Assembly (NCBI GenBank): GCA_019751815.1
Contig: JAIEMW010000001.1
Coordinates: 938,197-1,002,196 of the forward strand
Direction: 5' to 3'
From: Cyanobacteriota bacterium
GTDB taxonomy: Bacteria; Cyanobacteriota; Vampirovibrionia; Vampirovibrionales; Vampirovibrionaceae
DNA: 64,000 nucleotides
The translations under genes and the position numbers were made by a program. Under the pieces are notes generated by a model, which had not been told where the DNA came from, did not search any database, and saw nothing but the letters and a program-made list of their open reading frames with translations. Within the stretch, counting starts at the first letter, position 1, and every line of letters begins with the position of its first letter. Shown here in pieces: positions 49,339-58,678 of this stretch.

Positions 49339-51801
49339 GCCTATTTCATCCCGCTTTTGAGCGGTCTACTTATCGCGGTTACTCTGGGTGGGGTCATTTT
49401 TTTCACGCCTTTAGGCAGTGGGATTAACGCCAGTCTTAACGCGGCTGAAAACGTCTTGCTTGATATGCGCTTAAGACTCAGGGCAAATCGTTTTGCCCCA
49501 TCCTCCAACATTGTGCTGGTCACGATGGATCAAAAAACGGAGCAATACGGTCAGAATCACCCCGAAAGCGGGCTCGATAACGATTTTTTACCCCGCGATA
49601 AATTGGCAAAAATATTGGAATACATTGAGAAACAGCATCCCAAAGCCATTATTTTGGATATGTACTTAAAAGTACCACGCGATCCGGCTGGGGACCGGAC
49701 ACTGGCAGAAGTTTTGCACCGTCATCCCAATATCATTCTAACAACGGCAACCACCTACTCATTCGAAACGTTTGCCAACAGATATAAAGCCCCCTTACAA
49801 GATGAGTTGGCTCTCTTTAGACAATACCTGGTACCTTTCGTCCTAGAGCACCGGCAGAGCTTAGAAGCCTGGGTGGCCCTGGATGGTTTTTTCCCGCTAT
49901 TTTCGTCTAATCAACATTTGTATCAGGCCAGACAGCCCTTACTATCAGAATGGCAATTACCCCCTATCAGCACAACACTGAATCAGCATCAATTAGCTGG
50001 CATTGTGAGTGTCCCAGGACGACGACCCAGATTGTATGACAGAGTCACTTCTGACACCCAGAAATACTGGCAACTGAGCGAGCAAGGTCTCTACCAAGAC
50101 TGCGCCATACAAAATTATGACCTTGTTTATGATCACCAGCCTGAAATCCTCGCACAATTTTTACTGCATCAGCTTCCTCTGCACCTGGCCAGTCTCCCCA
50201 GCGCTAAAATGCAACTCGCTAACAGTTACTGTTATATGGCACCCATTAAGCCTGGATTTATGGGCACCAATAGCACCATTGGGATTTCTAAAGTCAGCTA
50301 CGACTCTCAAGACACCATTTTAAGACAAGTCCCCTTAATCTACAGAGGCTATCAGGGTGCCTGGTTCCCCTATTTAGGGCTTACTCCCTTACTGACTAAT
50401 GGGAATCGTCCCTCTGTCGTCTATCTCGGAGATTTTCTGCAAATTAATCAACAAAAACTGCCTTTGCTGAATGGGTCTGACCTGATGGTCAATTGGCGAA
50501 ACCCTTCTCTGCTCGTTCAAAAAATGTTTCTAGAACAAGGCAAAAAGGCCTCTCAAGATGATTTAAAACAATCCTTTGATTATTTGGGAGGGGGGTTTTT
50601 ATACCGACATGTTCCCGCTGTTGATCTGCTGAATCAAATCGAGCCATTGCCCTCGCCCGACAGTAACATCGGAGCCCATCAATATCATTTATTTAATCAA
50701 CCCAAGTCAGGGATTTTTTCGTTTAAAGACAAAGTGGTCATTTACGGGGAAAGTTTGAAAGACTTACACCCAACCCCTATCAATGAAGCACTTCCAGGCT
50801 CTGAAATTGTGGCTTGTGTGGTCGATATGGTGATGAACGATCACCAATTTATTACCCCCCTTAGTCTGCCCAAAACACTCATTTGGGTTTTCACATGGTC
50901 ACTCATCATTTTACTCTGTATCCTTCGGATTCCCCGTGTTTCCGTCGGTTACAGCATCGTGTTTGGCATTTTGGTTTTATTCACGACATTAAACTTTTAT
51001 CTTTTTACCAATCAAGGATTATGGGTCCCGCTGGTTGGGCCTCTGTTGTGGATGGTTGGCTTAATTTTGCTGACCAGCCTGATGAAGTATGCGCTCCAGG
51101 ATAAAGACAAGCGGGAACTCACCCAGGTGTTTTCAAAATATGTGTCTCCCCAAGTAATGGAAACCATTATTGCTGATCCGGGTAAGGCCTTGGAAACCTT
51201 GAAGGGAAGCAAGCAGGAACTCACTGTCTTATTTTCTGATATCCGAAATTTTACCTCCACCTTTGAGACTGAAGACCCCGAAGTAATGGTGGAACAACTC
51301 AATGAATTTTTTGAGGTGATGACACAGATTGTATTGAAACACGGGGGCACCCACGATAAATATATGGGCGATGCGATTATGGCATTTTTTGGGGCCCCGC
51401 TTCCCTTAGATAACCATGCGCTTTCTGCAGCCAAGTCCGCATTAGAGATGATTGAAGCCCAAGAGATACTCAATGATAAATGGCGAAAAATGGGGAAATT
51501 AGAAATTCGCCAAGATATCGGGCTGAGTTCTGGCATGATGTATGTGGGCAATTTTGGGTCAGAACTTCAAAAAAATTATACGGTGATGGGCAGTACGGTG
51601 AATTTAGGCGCGCGTCTGGTAGCATTGGCCCATCAAAACATGGCTCAAATTATTTTAAACCAACGCGCTGCCGATTTAATTGCTAATTTAGCTGAAATTA
51701 CCCCTCTGCCACCCGTCATGGTCAAAGGCTTTCGAGAGCCGGTTTCTGCCTATTTGCTCCACGCATTAAAAAAGACAAAAAATATACGAGATGCCCGTTA
51801 A
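49279..51801 (+). CDS. CHASE2-domain adenylate/guanylate cyclase
   Basis: An 840-aa membrane receptor cyclase. One N-terminal helix (AYFIPLLSGLLIAVTLGGVIFF), a ~440-residue extracytoplasmic CHASE2 region (NIVLVTMDQKTEQYG, KAIILDMYLKVP), three helices at ~533-615 and a C-terminal class III catalytic domain. Metal-binding aspartates are D654 (SDIRNFT) and D698 (YMGDAIM). K694 fits adenine recognition, and NLGARL supplies transition-state Asn/Arg. The second base-specifying position is Thr (YTVMGST), as in many bacterial adenylate cyclases, so cAMP is likely. GTG 49279 and GTG 49294 are both possible starts. Confidence 0.92.
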   Translation: MVIYTVIFKTQFQQALTVLQAYFIPLLSGLLIAVTLGGVIFFTPLGSGINASLNAAENVLLDMRLRLRANRFAPSSNIVLVTMDQKTEQYGQNHPESGLDNDFLPRDKLAKILEYIEKQHPKAIILDMYLKVPRDPAGDRTLAEVLHRHPNIILTTATTYSFETFANRYKAPLQDELALFRQYLVPFVLEHRQSLEAWVALDGFFPLFSSNQHLYQARQPLLSEWQLPPISTTLNQHQLAGIVSVPGRRPRLYDRVTSDTQKYWQLSEQGLYQDCAIQNYDLVYDHQPEILAQFLLHQLPLHLASLPSAKMQLANSYCYMAPIKPGFMGTNSTIGISKVSYDSQDTILRQVPLIYRGYQGAWFPYLGLTPLLTNGNRPSVVYLGDFLQINQQKLPLLNGSDLMVNWRNPSLLVQKMFLEQGKKASQDDLKQSFDYLGGGFLYRHVPAVDLLNQIEPLPSPDSNIGAHQYHLFNQPKSGIFSFKDKVVIYGESLKDLHPTPINEALPGSEIVACVVDMVMNDHQFITPLSLPKTLIWVFTWSLIILLCILRIPRVSVGYSIVFGILVLFTTLNFYLFTNQGLWVPLVGPLLWMVGLILLTSLMKYALQDKDKRELTQVFSKYVSPQVMETIIADPGKALETLKGSKQELTVLFSDIRNFTSTFETEDPEVMVEQLNEFFEVMTQIVLKHGGTHDKYMGDAIMAFFGAPLPLDNHALSAAKSALEMIEAQEILNDKWRKMGKLEIRQDIGLSSGMMYVGNFGSELQKNYTVMGSTVNLGARLVALAHQNMAQIILNQRAADLIANLAEITPLPPVMVKGFREPVSAYLLHALKKTKNIRDAR

Positions 51802-51813
51802 TTCGTTTGTTCT

Positions 51814-52089
51814 TTAACGCATTAAATCTTTCAATATCCATTTTGCCTGAATACTACAGCAGAGCTGCTCTAACGGCCTACAATACTCTTGGTATTGCGT
51901 TGCATTACTTTCAAACTGAAGTGCCAGAATTTGCCCTTCCGTTACACTGGTATTCAGCTGAATATGCCGAATGGCAATCTGAGATGATTCAAATACAGCA
52001 AAGAGTTCAGCCAGCCACTCACTAGAAAACATGAACGCGGTGGCCTGAAAATGGTAACGCGTCATGCTGTCATTTGGAGCCAGATTCAC
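51814..52089 (-). CDS. small unknown protein, possibly ACT/NIL-like
   Basis: 91 aa from GTG 52089 with GAAGG upstream (ATG 52065 is an alternative). The pattern HFQATAFMFSSEWLAELFAVF, then IRHIQLNTSVTEGQILALQF suggests a small alpha/beta ferredoxin-like domain such as ACT or NIL, but no signature is decisive. It lies 37 bp downstream of the TPR-like gene on the same strand. A competing 72-aa plus-strand frame is less likely. Confidence 0.45.
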   Translation of the reverse strand: MNLAPNDSMTRYHFQATAFMFSSEWLAELFAVFESSQIAIRHIQLNTSVTEGQILALQFESNATQYQEYCRPLEQLCCSIQAKWILKDLMR

Positions 52090-52126
52090 GTGATAGCCTT
52101 CACTCTAAGCCTATAACAAGCCCAAA

Positions 52127-53188
52127 CTATTCTGTCAGTTGTAGCTTTTGTGTAAACCCAATTTCTTGCAGCAATTCATAAGCTTTGACCCCAATTTCAC
52201 TGCGAGGCTGAGATTTAATCACTTCAGTCAACTCTTTGACCGCTTTTTTATATTCATTATCCGCCATCAAAATTTTTCCCATTTGGAAAAAAGATTTATC
52301 TCGCAGCATCGCAAACGAAAGAGCCAACTGCTTTTCGAGTTCTGCCTGGGCTCGGGCTGAGGAAATATTGGTAAGTGATTTGTATAAGCTTAAATGCGCT
52401 TCTGTTGCTTCCACCAGCCATTGTTTCAGGGGAATCAACATCACTTTGGCAGTACCGTACTCTTTTTTATCAATCAGAAGGGCGGTTTCATTAATTCGAT
52501 TTTCTGCCGCAACCAAGCCTAAAGGATTATTTGGATCATCGAGTGTGACCAATTTTTTGGGAGGATTTACCCGACTAATTTCTGGCTCTGCAACTTTGGG
52601 GTTAGTCAGTTCGGGTTGAGTCAGAAGTGGCGGGCGTTTATAAACCGGCTTCTCCACAGGAGATTGCTGTCGCGGCTGAACGGGTGCCTGTGCTGGGGCC
52701 TGAACGGGTACTTGTACCTGCTGTGGGGGTTCTGCAGCATTTGAAGGGATTTCTGGCTGAGGACTCACCGCTGTGTCTGAATTAACCGGCATTGCGGGGG
52801 CTGTATTGGCATTTAAACTTTGCTCACCGGCGTTTGTTTCGTGGGGAGCTTGATTGTCTGAATTCGTTTCATCTACCGGCAGTGCAACAGAAGGCAGTTG
52901 AATGGGTTTGGGCCTCTCAGGCATTTGAGGGCCTCTCGGGGCTAAAAAATTTAAGTCCCGAGACGGGGCTGCTTTTTTCTTTTCAGCATCCGGACTATTT
53001 TCTTTTTTAAAGATGTTCATGAACGTCTGTTTCATTTTATCCATGCGCACATCGGGTTGCTGCACTCGGGGAGAGGGCGGACCCACCTCTTGTCCAAAGC
53101 AGAAGGAGGAAAAAACGAGATTCAGAAAGAGACTCAGCGTGAAACACACTGAAACGATTGAAAGAGAGAAAACAGACAGTTTTTTCAT
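52127..53188 (-). CDS. exported Pro-rich protein with TPR-like C-terminus
   Basis: 353 aa. A hydrophobic N-terminus (VFSLSIVSVCFTLSLFLNLVF) acts as signal or anchor. Residues ~70-215 are rich in Pro, Gln, Asn and Val (PVQAPAQAPVQPRQQSP), an extended linker. Residues ~225-345 are helical and TPR-like (FFQMGKILMADNEYKKAVKEL, with EVIKSQPRSEIGVKAYELL). A role as envelope scaffold is plausible. It lies 9 bp before the LCP gene start region in the same operon direction. Family not recognised. Confidence 0.7.
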   Translation of the reverse strand: MKKLSVFSLSIVSVCFTLSLFLNLVFSSFCFGQEVGPPSPRVQQPDVRMDKMKQTFMNIFKKENSPDAEKKKAAPSRDLNFLAPRGPQMPERPKPIQLPSVALPVDETNSDNQAPHETNAGEQSLNANTAPAMPVNSDTAVSPQPEIPSNAAEPPQQVQVPVQAPAQAPVQPRQQSPVEKPVYKRPPLLTQPELTNPKVAEPEISRVNPPKKLVTLDDPNNPLGLVAAENRINETALLIDKKEYGTAKVMLIPLKQWLVEATEAHLSLYKSLTNISSARAQAELEKQLALSFAMLRDKSFFQMGKILMADNEYKKAVKELTEVIKSQPRSEIGVKAYELLQEIGFTQKLQLTE

Positions 53189-53196
53189 GTGGTTAA

Positions 53197-54540
53197 TTAC
53201 CCTCTGGCGGCTTGAAAGTCATCGCCCAATTGCAACGTGTAATCTTCGGAACCACTACAAGCATTGGATTCATACGTGGTGCCAATGGGGGCATAAATAA
53301 TGCGGGCTTGATCCAACCCCGGGTAGGTTCCTCGCAGCTTGTATGTAGAACGGTCAGTCACCAAAGTTGTATGCTCAATCAGTTGTGTGGCCGTATTATT
53401 TTTCTTTAGCTTGCAGACTACCTCAAAACCCATTTTGGTCATTGCCTGTTCCATAGCAGGAACCTTGGTTTCTTGATTGGCGGTGAAGAAAATACCCACC
53501 CGTAAGGGCCGAATTTGATCCACAGAGCGTTCTGCAGCCATGGGATTATCAAGAATTAATCTGTCCAGTACTTGTTCAGCTGCAGGGGGATCCACCAGCC
53601 AGTAACTAATGGGGCCGCCGGACGGGCGCCCGGGCAAAGTGGCGACACGCACATTTTTCCAGTCTAAATCTTTAGCAAACCAGGCCAGTTGCATCATTTC
53701 ATTCATCGAAAGGTCTGTTAGCACATAGCGAGACCCCGTTTCAACCAGGCTGGGAATCCGAGTGAGGGTCCAGGGGTCTTTGAGTTTTTGAGCAACCGCA
53801 CTGAGGAATCTCTGTTGCCGGCGTATACGGCCAATGTCGCCCAGAGCATCGTGACGGAAGCGGACAAAGCCTTCGGCCATCTTACCGTCCATCTCGTGAT
53901 ACCCACGGGTAAAGTTGATATGCAGTTTTGCCGTGTTATCGTCGTATTTCATTGGCTTTTCGACATAGACAGTCACCCCGCCCAGGGCGTCAACCATCTG
54001 ACGAACCCCACGTGGGTCAATCACAATAAAATTATCGACAGGAATACCAAAGGTTTCTTTCACCGTTCTCACCGTTAAATCAGAACCACCCAAAGCAAAG
54101 GCCGAATTAATCTTATCAATCCCCATCTCATTGGCAATATACACCTTACTGTCTCGCGGAATTGAAACCATCGAAATCGATTTAAGGTTGGGATTTATCC
54201 GGACGAGCATCATCGAATCGGTTCGGCTACCCTTGAAGGGGTCAGGTCCGGGTTTCCCAGAAGCCATGTCATAACTGACATCCACCCCCATCACCAGCAG
54301 TACTTTATCACCAGGGGCACCGGGAGAATTAAACCCTGCGGGACCGCCCCCGCCTGGAACAGGAATACTCAGACTAGAACCGCCCAGAAAGAGCCAAGCC
54401 GAACCGCCCAATACAGCCACCACAATCAATAGACATATCCCCAACGTAATAAATAATCGTTTTCTGGGACGAGAAAGTCTTCTGGGTGGTGGGGTTTCTA
54501 CGTAGCCCAGAGGGTCTTGGCTACGAGCAGCACCAAACAT
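53197..54540 (-). CDS. LytR-CpsA-Psr (LCP) family protein
   Basis: A membrane-anchored ligase that attaches polymers such as teichoic acids or glycans to peptidoglycan. 447 aa from ATG 54540 (a GTG at 54579 extends it). A cytoplasmic basic tail and one membrane helix (LGICLLIVVAVLGGSAWLFL) lead to the LCP domain: VLLVMGVDVS, RTDSMMLVRINPN, SIPRDSKV, KINSAFALGG, and the pyrophosphate-binding FVRFRHDALGDIGRIRRQQ. A C-terminal LytR_C domain follows (VGIFFTANQETKVPAMEQA). It fits cyanobacterial-type envelopes. Confidence 0.92.
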   Translation of the reverse strand: MFGAARSQDPLGYVETPPPRRLSRPRKRLFITLGICLLIVVAVLGGSAWLFLGGSSLSIPVPGGGGPAGFNSPGAPGDKVLLVMGVDVSYDMASGKPGPDPFKGSRTDSMMLVRINPNLKSISMVSIPRDSKVYIANEMGIDKINSAFALGGSDLTVRTVKETFGIPVDNFIVIDPRGVRQMVDALGGVTVYVEKPMKYDDNTAKLHINFTRGYHEMDGKMAEGFVRFRHDALGDIGRIRRQQRFLSAVAQKLKDPWTLTRIPSLVETGSRYVLTDLSMNEMMQLAWFAKDLDWKNVRVATLPGRPSGGPISYWLVDPPAAEQVLDRLILDNPMAAERSVDQIRPLRVGIFFTANQETKVPAMEQAMTKMGFEVVCKLKKNNTATQLIEHTTLVTDRSTYKLRGTYPGLDQARIIYAPIGTTYESNACSGSEDYTLQLGDDFQAARG

Positions 54541-54711
54541 CGTCAATAGGGTAAAAATGGGTATCAGGGGTGAAGGCACGTCAGGGCGTTTCTTATACTA
54601 ACAGGGGTAAAAAGATTCGCCCTATTATGACCCAGCCCCAGGGGACATGCAATGGGGCAAGTTTGTCAGCAAGGTTATTCGACAGGAAAGCGCCGAGATT
54701 ATGGACCGAAG

Positions 54712-55173
54712 TTAGGGGTTGTATTGCTTGCCGTCAAAGCGCCAAACGTGCTGGCCATTTGCCACCAGGTTAGGAACCCCTTTATGCTCGCCTTTACCCA
54801 CAGCCAGACCTTGAACATTGGCATCAAACACTTTACGCCAGATTTTCTTGTCTTTACCTTCTGCAAGATAGACCAAGGTAAGGCATCCCGATGATCCACA
54901 GTAGTTGGTGTTATTCAACTGAACAGCCCAGGCTTTTTTCTGGGTTTTTTCGGCCAAAGGGAGGGCTTTCACCTTCACCTCAGTTGTGGAAAAAGGGATT
55001 GTGTTCTCCCGCTTAATCTGGGTCAGAATTTCTGAAGGGAAAGGCGCGCTGGAGATATTCTGAAACCGAATATCTTGAGCCGCCAGCACCGTGCAATTGG
55101 CTGTGGTGAGCATGAGAGAAAATACTATCCACTGTGCAGACAGAAATTTATTGATTAATTGACGAGATGGCAT
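54712..55173 (-). CDS. exported protein of unknown function
   Basis: 153 aa. Signal peptide with WIVFSLMLTTANCTVLAA and probable cleavage near residue 32. The mature part is beta-rich with two close cysteines (NNTNYCGSSGCLTLVYL), likely a disulfide, and ends GQHVWRFDGKQYNP. Family not recognised. It lies downstream of tRNA-Gly on the same strand. Confidence 0.7.
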   Translation of the reverse strand: MPSRQLINKFLSAQWIVFSLMLTTANCTVLAAQDIRFQNISSAPFPSEILTQIKRENTIPFSTTEVKVKALPLAEKTQKKAWAVQLNNTNYCGSSGCLTLVYLAEGKDKKIWRKVFDANVQGLAVGKGEHKGVPNLVANGQHVWRFDGKQYNP

Positions 55174-55200
55174 CCATTTTTCCTCCAGATAAAAAAGCGA

Positions 55201-55276
55201 TGGAGCGGGCGACGAGGCTCGAACTCGCGACCCTCAGCTTGGGAAGCTGATGCTCTACCAACTGAGCTACACCCGC
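55201..55276 (-). tRNA. tRNA-Gly (anticodon CCC)
   Basis: 76 nt with encoded CCA on the minus strand. Acceptor GCGGGTG/CGCCCGC, D-stem GCTC/GAGC, anticodon stem TCAGC/GCTGA with loop TTCCCAA, anticodon CCC at 55241-55243, T-arm GCGAG-TTCGAGC-CTCGT, discriminator U. It reads GGG codons. Confidence 0.97.
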
Positions 55277-55375
55277 AATCTTTAGAGTATCGAACCTGAT
55301 ATTATGTCCATGAGGCCAGTGCCTCGTCAAGAATCGAGTCGCCCCATCTATCAACTGAAAAAACACTGAGTACCC

Positions 55376-56377
55376 ATGACAGAGAACCAGACAATGAGCC
55401 AATTCGGGTTTCTGACAGACCCGCTTGCACTTTCTGTGCTCAATGTCTACAAACCAGTTGGACCCACCAGCCACGATATGGTCTCGTTACTGAGACACAA
55501 ACTGGGCGTTAAAAAAAATGGGCCTGTTAAAATTGGCCATATGGGGACACTAGACCCCTTTGCCGAAGGTGTTTTACCCATTGCCATTGGCCATACAACC
55601 CGCCTGATAGAATACTTCGCCACGGATAAAGCGTACCAAACAGTAATAGTCTTTGGTAAAACAACCAACACACTGGACTGTACAGGGGAATTGACTGAGC
55701 AAAGCCCTTGCCCGCAGTTGACGGCCGACAGTGTCGAGGCTGTCCTTCCTGAATTTACGGGAACGATTCGCCAAGAGGTCCCGCAACATGCTGCGGTCAA
55801 AGTGGACGGTAAAAAACTGTACGAATTTGCACACAAGGGGATTGAGGTCGCGGCCCCTGTCAAAACAGTCACCATCCATTCAATCTCTCTGTCTCAATGG
55901 GATACTCTCACAGAACCCGGTTTCCCGCGCTGCACACTGACAGTTGAGTGTGGCTCAGGCACGTATATCCGAGCATTAGCAAGAGATTTAGGCAGACGAC
56001 TCCGAACCGTAGCACACCTCACCCAACTCATTCGCGTCAGACACGGGTCATTTAGTCTAGATAAAAGCATTCGGCTCTCACCAGAGAGAGCACTTGAGCC
56101 GGCACTTGTCTCTCAATTAGAGTCCCCATTGACGTATCTTCCCCTGCCGCAAATCACGGTTTCATCTTTAGAGGATATTGAGGCACTGCGGCATGGAAGA
56201 AGTCTTAATTTTGGAAGAAGTCTTAATTTTGAGAGAAATCAATTTGACGATGGCCCGGTCCTGCTGGTAAGTCTGCCACAACAAATCTCTGAGCAAGATA
56301 GTTCACAGCCTTTCCTGTTGGCCGTCGCACAAATCACCCCTGAAGGACGCTTGGCGCCAATCAAAGTATTTTTATAA
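55376..56377 (+). CDS. truB: tRNA pseudouridine-55 synthase
   Basis: Makes the universal pseudouridine at position 55 of the tRNA T-loop. 333 aa. The catalytic block is GHMGTLDPFAEGVLP, with Asp in GTLDP; other blocks are NVYKPVGPTSHD, AVKVDGKKLYEFAHKG and CGSGTYIRALARDLG. An in-frame tandem duplication of 18 bp at 56195-56230 doubles the hexapeptide GRSLNF in a loop near residue 275. ATG 55394 is an alternative start. Confidence 0.97.
   Translation: MTENQTMSQFGFLTDPLALSVLNVYKPVGPTSHDMVSLLRHKLGVKKNGPVKIGHMGTLDPFAEGVLPIAIGHTTRLIEYFATDKAYQTVIVFGKTTNTLDCTGELTEQSPCPQLTADSVEAVLPEFTGTIRQEVPQHAAVKVDGKKLYEFAHKGIEVAAPVKTVTIHSISLSQWDTLTEPGFPRCTLTVECGSGTYIRALARDLGRRLRTVAHLTQLIRVRHGSFSLDKSIRLSPERALEPALVSQLESPLTYLPLPQITVSSLEDIEALRHGRSLNFGRSLNFERNQFDDGPVLLVSLPQQISEQDSSQPFLLAVAQITPEGRLAPIKVFL
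56195..56230 (+). repeat. 18-bp tandem duplication inside truB
   Basis: GGAAGAAGTCTTAATTTT occurs twice without change (56195-56212 and 56213-56230), in frame, so the protein gains GRSLNF. Confidence 0.9.
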
Positions 56378-56424
56378 CGATATAATAAACTTGGTAGTAT
56401 CCGCATTGAGGCAGCCCCGGTTTT

Positions 56425-57498
56425 ATGTCGATTCCCTCCACCATTTTGCAGCGGACTTTAGTCGCGATTCCCACCCTGCTTATCATCTCTATGTTGGGAT
56501 TTACGCTGATGCGGTTTCAATTTTCCATTGGGCCTGTTTTGTTACCCATTGGCCCAAACGCCCAATGGGTCACTGTTATTGAAAAGCAAACGTTTAAAAA
56601 TCCAATCGATCCGCTGGCCAGTCTAAAATACAATCCCCAAATTTCAAAAGCGGCGTTAGAGGCTGAAGAAAAGCGCCTTGGGCTCGATCAACCTCTCTGG
56701 ATACAATACACTCGGTGGTTATCTCACCTCCTTCAATTTCAGGATGGTTTTTTCAAACCCGATTTAGGAAAAACCCACGAAGGTGAAGACGTCGCCTGGA
56801 TTTTAGCCACTCGTGCTGGCAATAGTCTGATGTTAAATGTCCTCAGCATGATGTTAACCTGGCTAATTGCATTGCCTTTGGGTATTTTTGCAGCCCTTCG
56901 TTGGCGTTCTCATCTGGACAGAGCACTCACTGCTTTTTCCGCCATTGGGATGGCCATGCCTAGTTTTGTGATGGCGTTACTACTGGCCGTTTTTGCTGTA
57001 AAAACTGGTTGGTTCCCCTTAGGCGGACTGAGAAGTGAGGGCTATGCGCAATTTCCTTGGTGGCAGCAGCTGCTTGATGTCCTATGGCACCTGGCCCTGC
57101 CAACATTCATTTTGACCGTTCTCAGCATCGCCAGCCTGCAACGACAAATGCGCGGTAACTTACTGGACGTTCTTCAGGCGGAATATGTTCGAGCGGCCAG
57201 AGCCAGAGGGCTCCCTGAAAATGTTGTCATCTACAAACACGCGGTCAGAACGGCCATTAATCCCTTGGTCACGCTGTTGGGTTTTGAACTCGCGGGTCTT
57301 CTCAGTGGTTCTGTCTTGGTGGAGATTGTTTTGGGCTACCCAGGGCTTGGGGTCTTAATCTATTCTGCGGTGCAAAAAGCAGATACCAATCTGGTGATGG
57401 CCTCATTGCTTATGTCCAGCGTGATGCTGGTGTTTGGCAACCTGATGGCGGATATCCTGTTAACGCTAGTAGACCCGCGCATTGAGCTAGAGAATTGA
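56425..57498 (+). CDS. peptide-type ABC transporter permease (DppB-like)
   Basis: A 357-aa permease of the DppB/OppB family. The first helix ILQRTLVAIPTLLIISMLGF is followed by a long extracytoplasmic loop, then LATRAGNSLMLNVLSMMLTW. The EAA loop is EYVRAARARGLPENVVIYKHA, and it ends LVMASLLMSSVMLVFGNLMADIL-like with DPRIE, as usual. A TATAAT at 56381 may be its promoter. The partner permease follows 25 bp later; no binding protein or ATPase gene is adjacent. Confidence 0.92.
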   Translation: MSIPSTILQRTLVAIPTLLIISMLGFTLMRFQFSIGPVLLPIGPNAQWVTVIEKQTFKNPIDPLASLKYNPQISKAALEAEEKRLGLDQPLWIQYTRWLSHLLQFQDGFFKPDLGKTHEGEDVAWILATRAGNSLMLNVLSMMLTWLIALPLGIFAALRWRSHLDRALTAFSAIGMAMPSFVMALLLAVFAVKTGWFPLGGLRSEGYAQFPWWQQLLDVLWHLALPTFILTVLSIASLQRQMRGNLLDVLQAEYVRAARARGLPENVVIYKHAVRTAINPLVTLLGFELAGLLSGSVLVEIVLGYPGLGVLIYSAVQKADTNLVMASLLMSSVMLVFGNLMADILLTLVDPRIELEN

Positions 57499-57523
57499 GC
57501 CTGATTATGAGCCTAAAAATCCG

Positions 57524-58606
57524 ATGACGATTAAAGCCATATTAATGCAACTGCTGAAAGACCGTGCTGCGGTAATTGCCAGTGTTATTTTGGTCCTTCT
57601 TTACGGGGCAATTGCGCTGGCTGATTTTATCAGTCCCTATTCAGAGCAGTGGAGTGAACGTGCTATTGCCAACGCCCCACCGACAGGCATCTATATGATT
57701 GACGCCAACACACAGCAATTAACATGGCCTTATGTCTTTCGATACACCCGTGCATTCAATCCCGAATCATTCTCCTACGAGTTTCAACCCGATCTCACCC
57801 AGACTTATCCCATCAAGTTCCTGGTTCACGGGGAAACCTACCACTTCTGGGGACTCATCCCCAGTGATATCCACCTGTTTGGCGTTGATGCACCCGGAAA
57901 AATTGGGCTCTTGGGTTTTGATATGAACGGGCGGGATAACTTTTCTCGGCTATTGTTCGGCGGGCAAGTCTCTATGACGATAGGCTTTTTAGGATTATTC
58001 ATCGCCATCCCCATCGGGCTGCTCTACGGGGGAATTTCTGGCTATATTGGCGGTTTGATCGACGGACTAATGATGCGCTTTGCAGAAATTATGATGAGCA
58101 TTCCCCAGTTTTATCTGCTGATTAGCCTTGCTGCGATTCTACCAGCGGATATTCCCAGTAGTATTCGCTTCTCTCTGGTGGTTGTGATTTTAGCCTTTAT
58201 TGGTTGGGCTGGGTTAAGTCGGGTGATTCGCGGGATGGTTCTGTCGATCAAGAGTCAAGAATTTATCGAAGCCGAACGGGCTCTGGGGCTCGACAGTTTC
58301 AGAATAATCACCAGGCATTTACTGCCGCAAACAGCCAGCTATGTAATTATTGCGGTTACGCTAGGGGTTCCTGGTTATATATTGGCAGAATCGGGCCTCA
58401 GCTTTTTGGGGCTCGGCATTCAACAGCCCGATGCGAGCTGGGGTAATATGCTGAAAGAGGCGCAAGACATCACCAATATCATCAGCCGCCCCTGGATGTT
58501 AACGCCGGGACTTCTGATTTTTCTCGCGGTTCTCTCCTTTAACGTGATTGGGGATGCACTTCGCGATATTTTAGACCCGAAAAGCGCACACAGGCAGGCT
58601 TCTTAA
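57524..58606 (+). CDS. peptide-type ABC transporter permease (DppC-like)
   Basis: Second channel subunit, 360 aa. An unusually long extracytoplasmic segment (~30-140) separates the first helix from the core, as in some cyanobacterial-type DppC proteins. Core: GFDMNGRDNFSRLLFGGQVSM, GLIDGLMMRFAEIMMSIPQF and the EAA loop EAERALGLDSFRIITRHLLP. It ends with NVIGDALRDILDPK, the hallmark of DppC. Substrate unknown. Confidence 0.92.
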   Translation: MTIKAILMQLLKDRAAVIASVILVLLYGAIALADFISPYSEQWSERAIANAPPTGIYMIDANTQQLTWPYVFRYTRAFNPESFSYEFQPDLTQTYPIKFLVHGETYHFWGLIPSDIHLFGVDAPGKIGLLGFDMNGRDNFSRLLFGGQVSMTIGFLGLFIAIPIGLLYGGISGYIGGLIDGLMMRFAEIMMSIPQFYLLISLAAILPADIPSSIRFSLVVVILAFIGWAGLSRVIRGMVLSIKSQEFIEAERALGLDSFRIITRHLLPQTASYVIIAVTLGVPGYILAESGLSFLGLGIQQPDASWGNMLKEAQDITNIISRPWMLTPGLLIFLAVLSFNVIGDALRDILDPKSAHRQAS

Positions 58607-58678
58607 GGGAAATACCAAAAACCGGAAAACAAAAAATAGACTGGCATTTCACTGTCTTTATGGCATTCTATTTCTGCT

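Noticed and set aside
51807-52025. 72-codon plus-strand frame after the cyclase
   Set aside because: The minus-strand 91-aa frame in the same place is longer, has a ribosome binding site and fits the direction of its neighbour.
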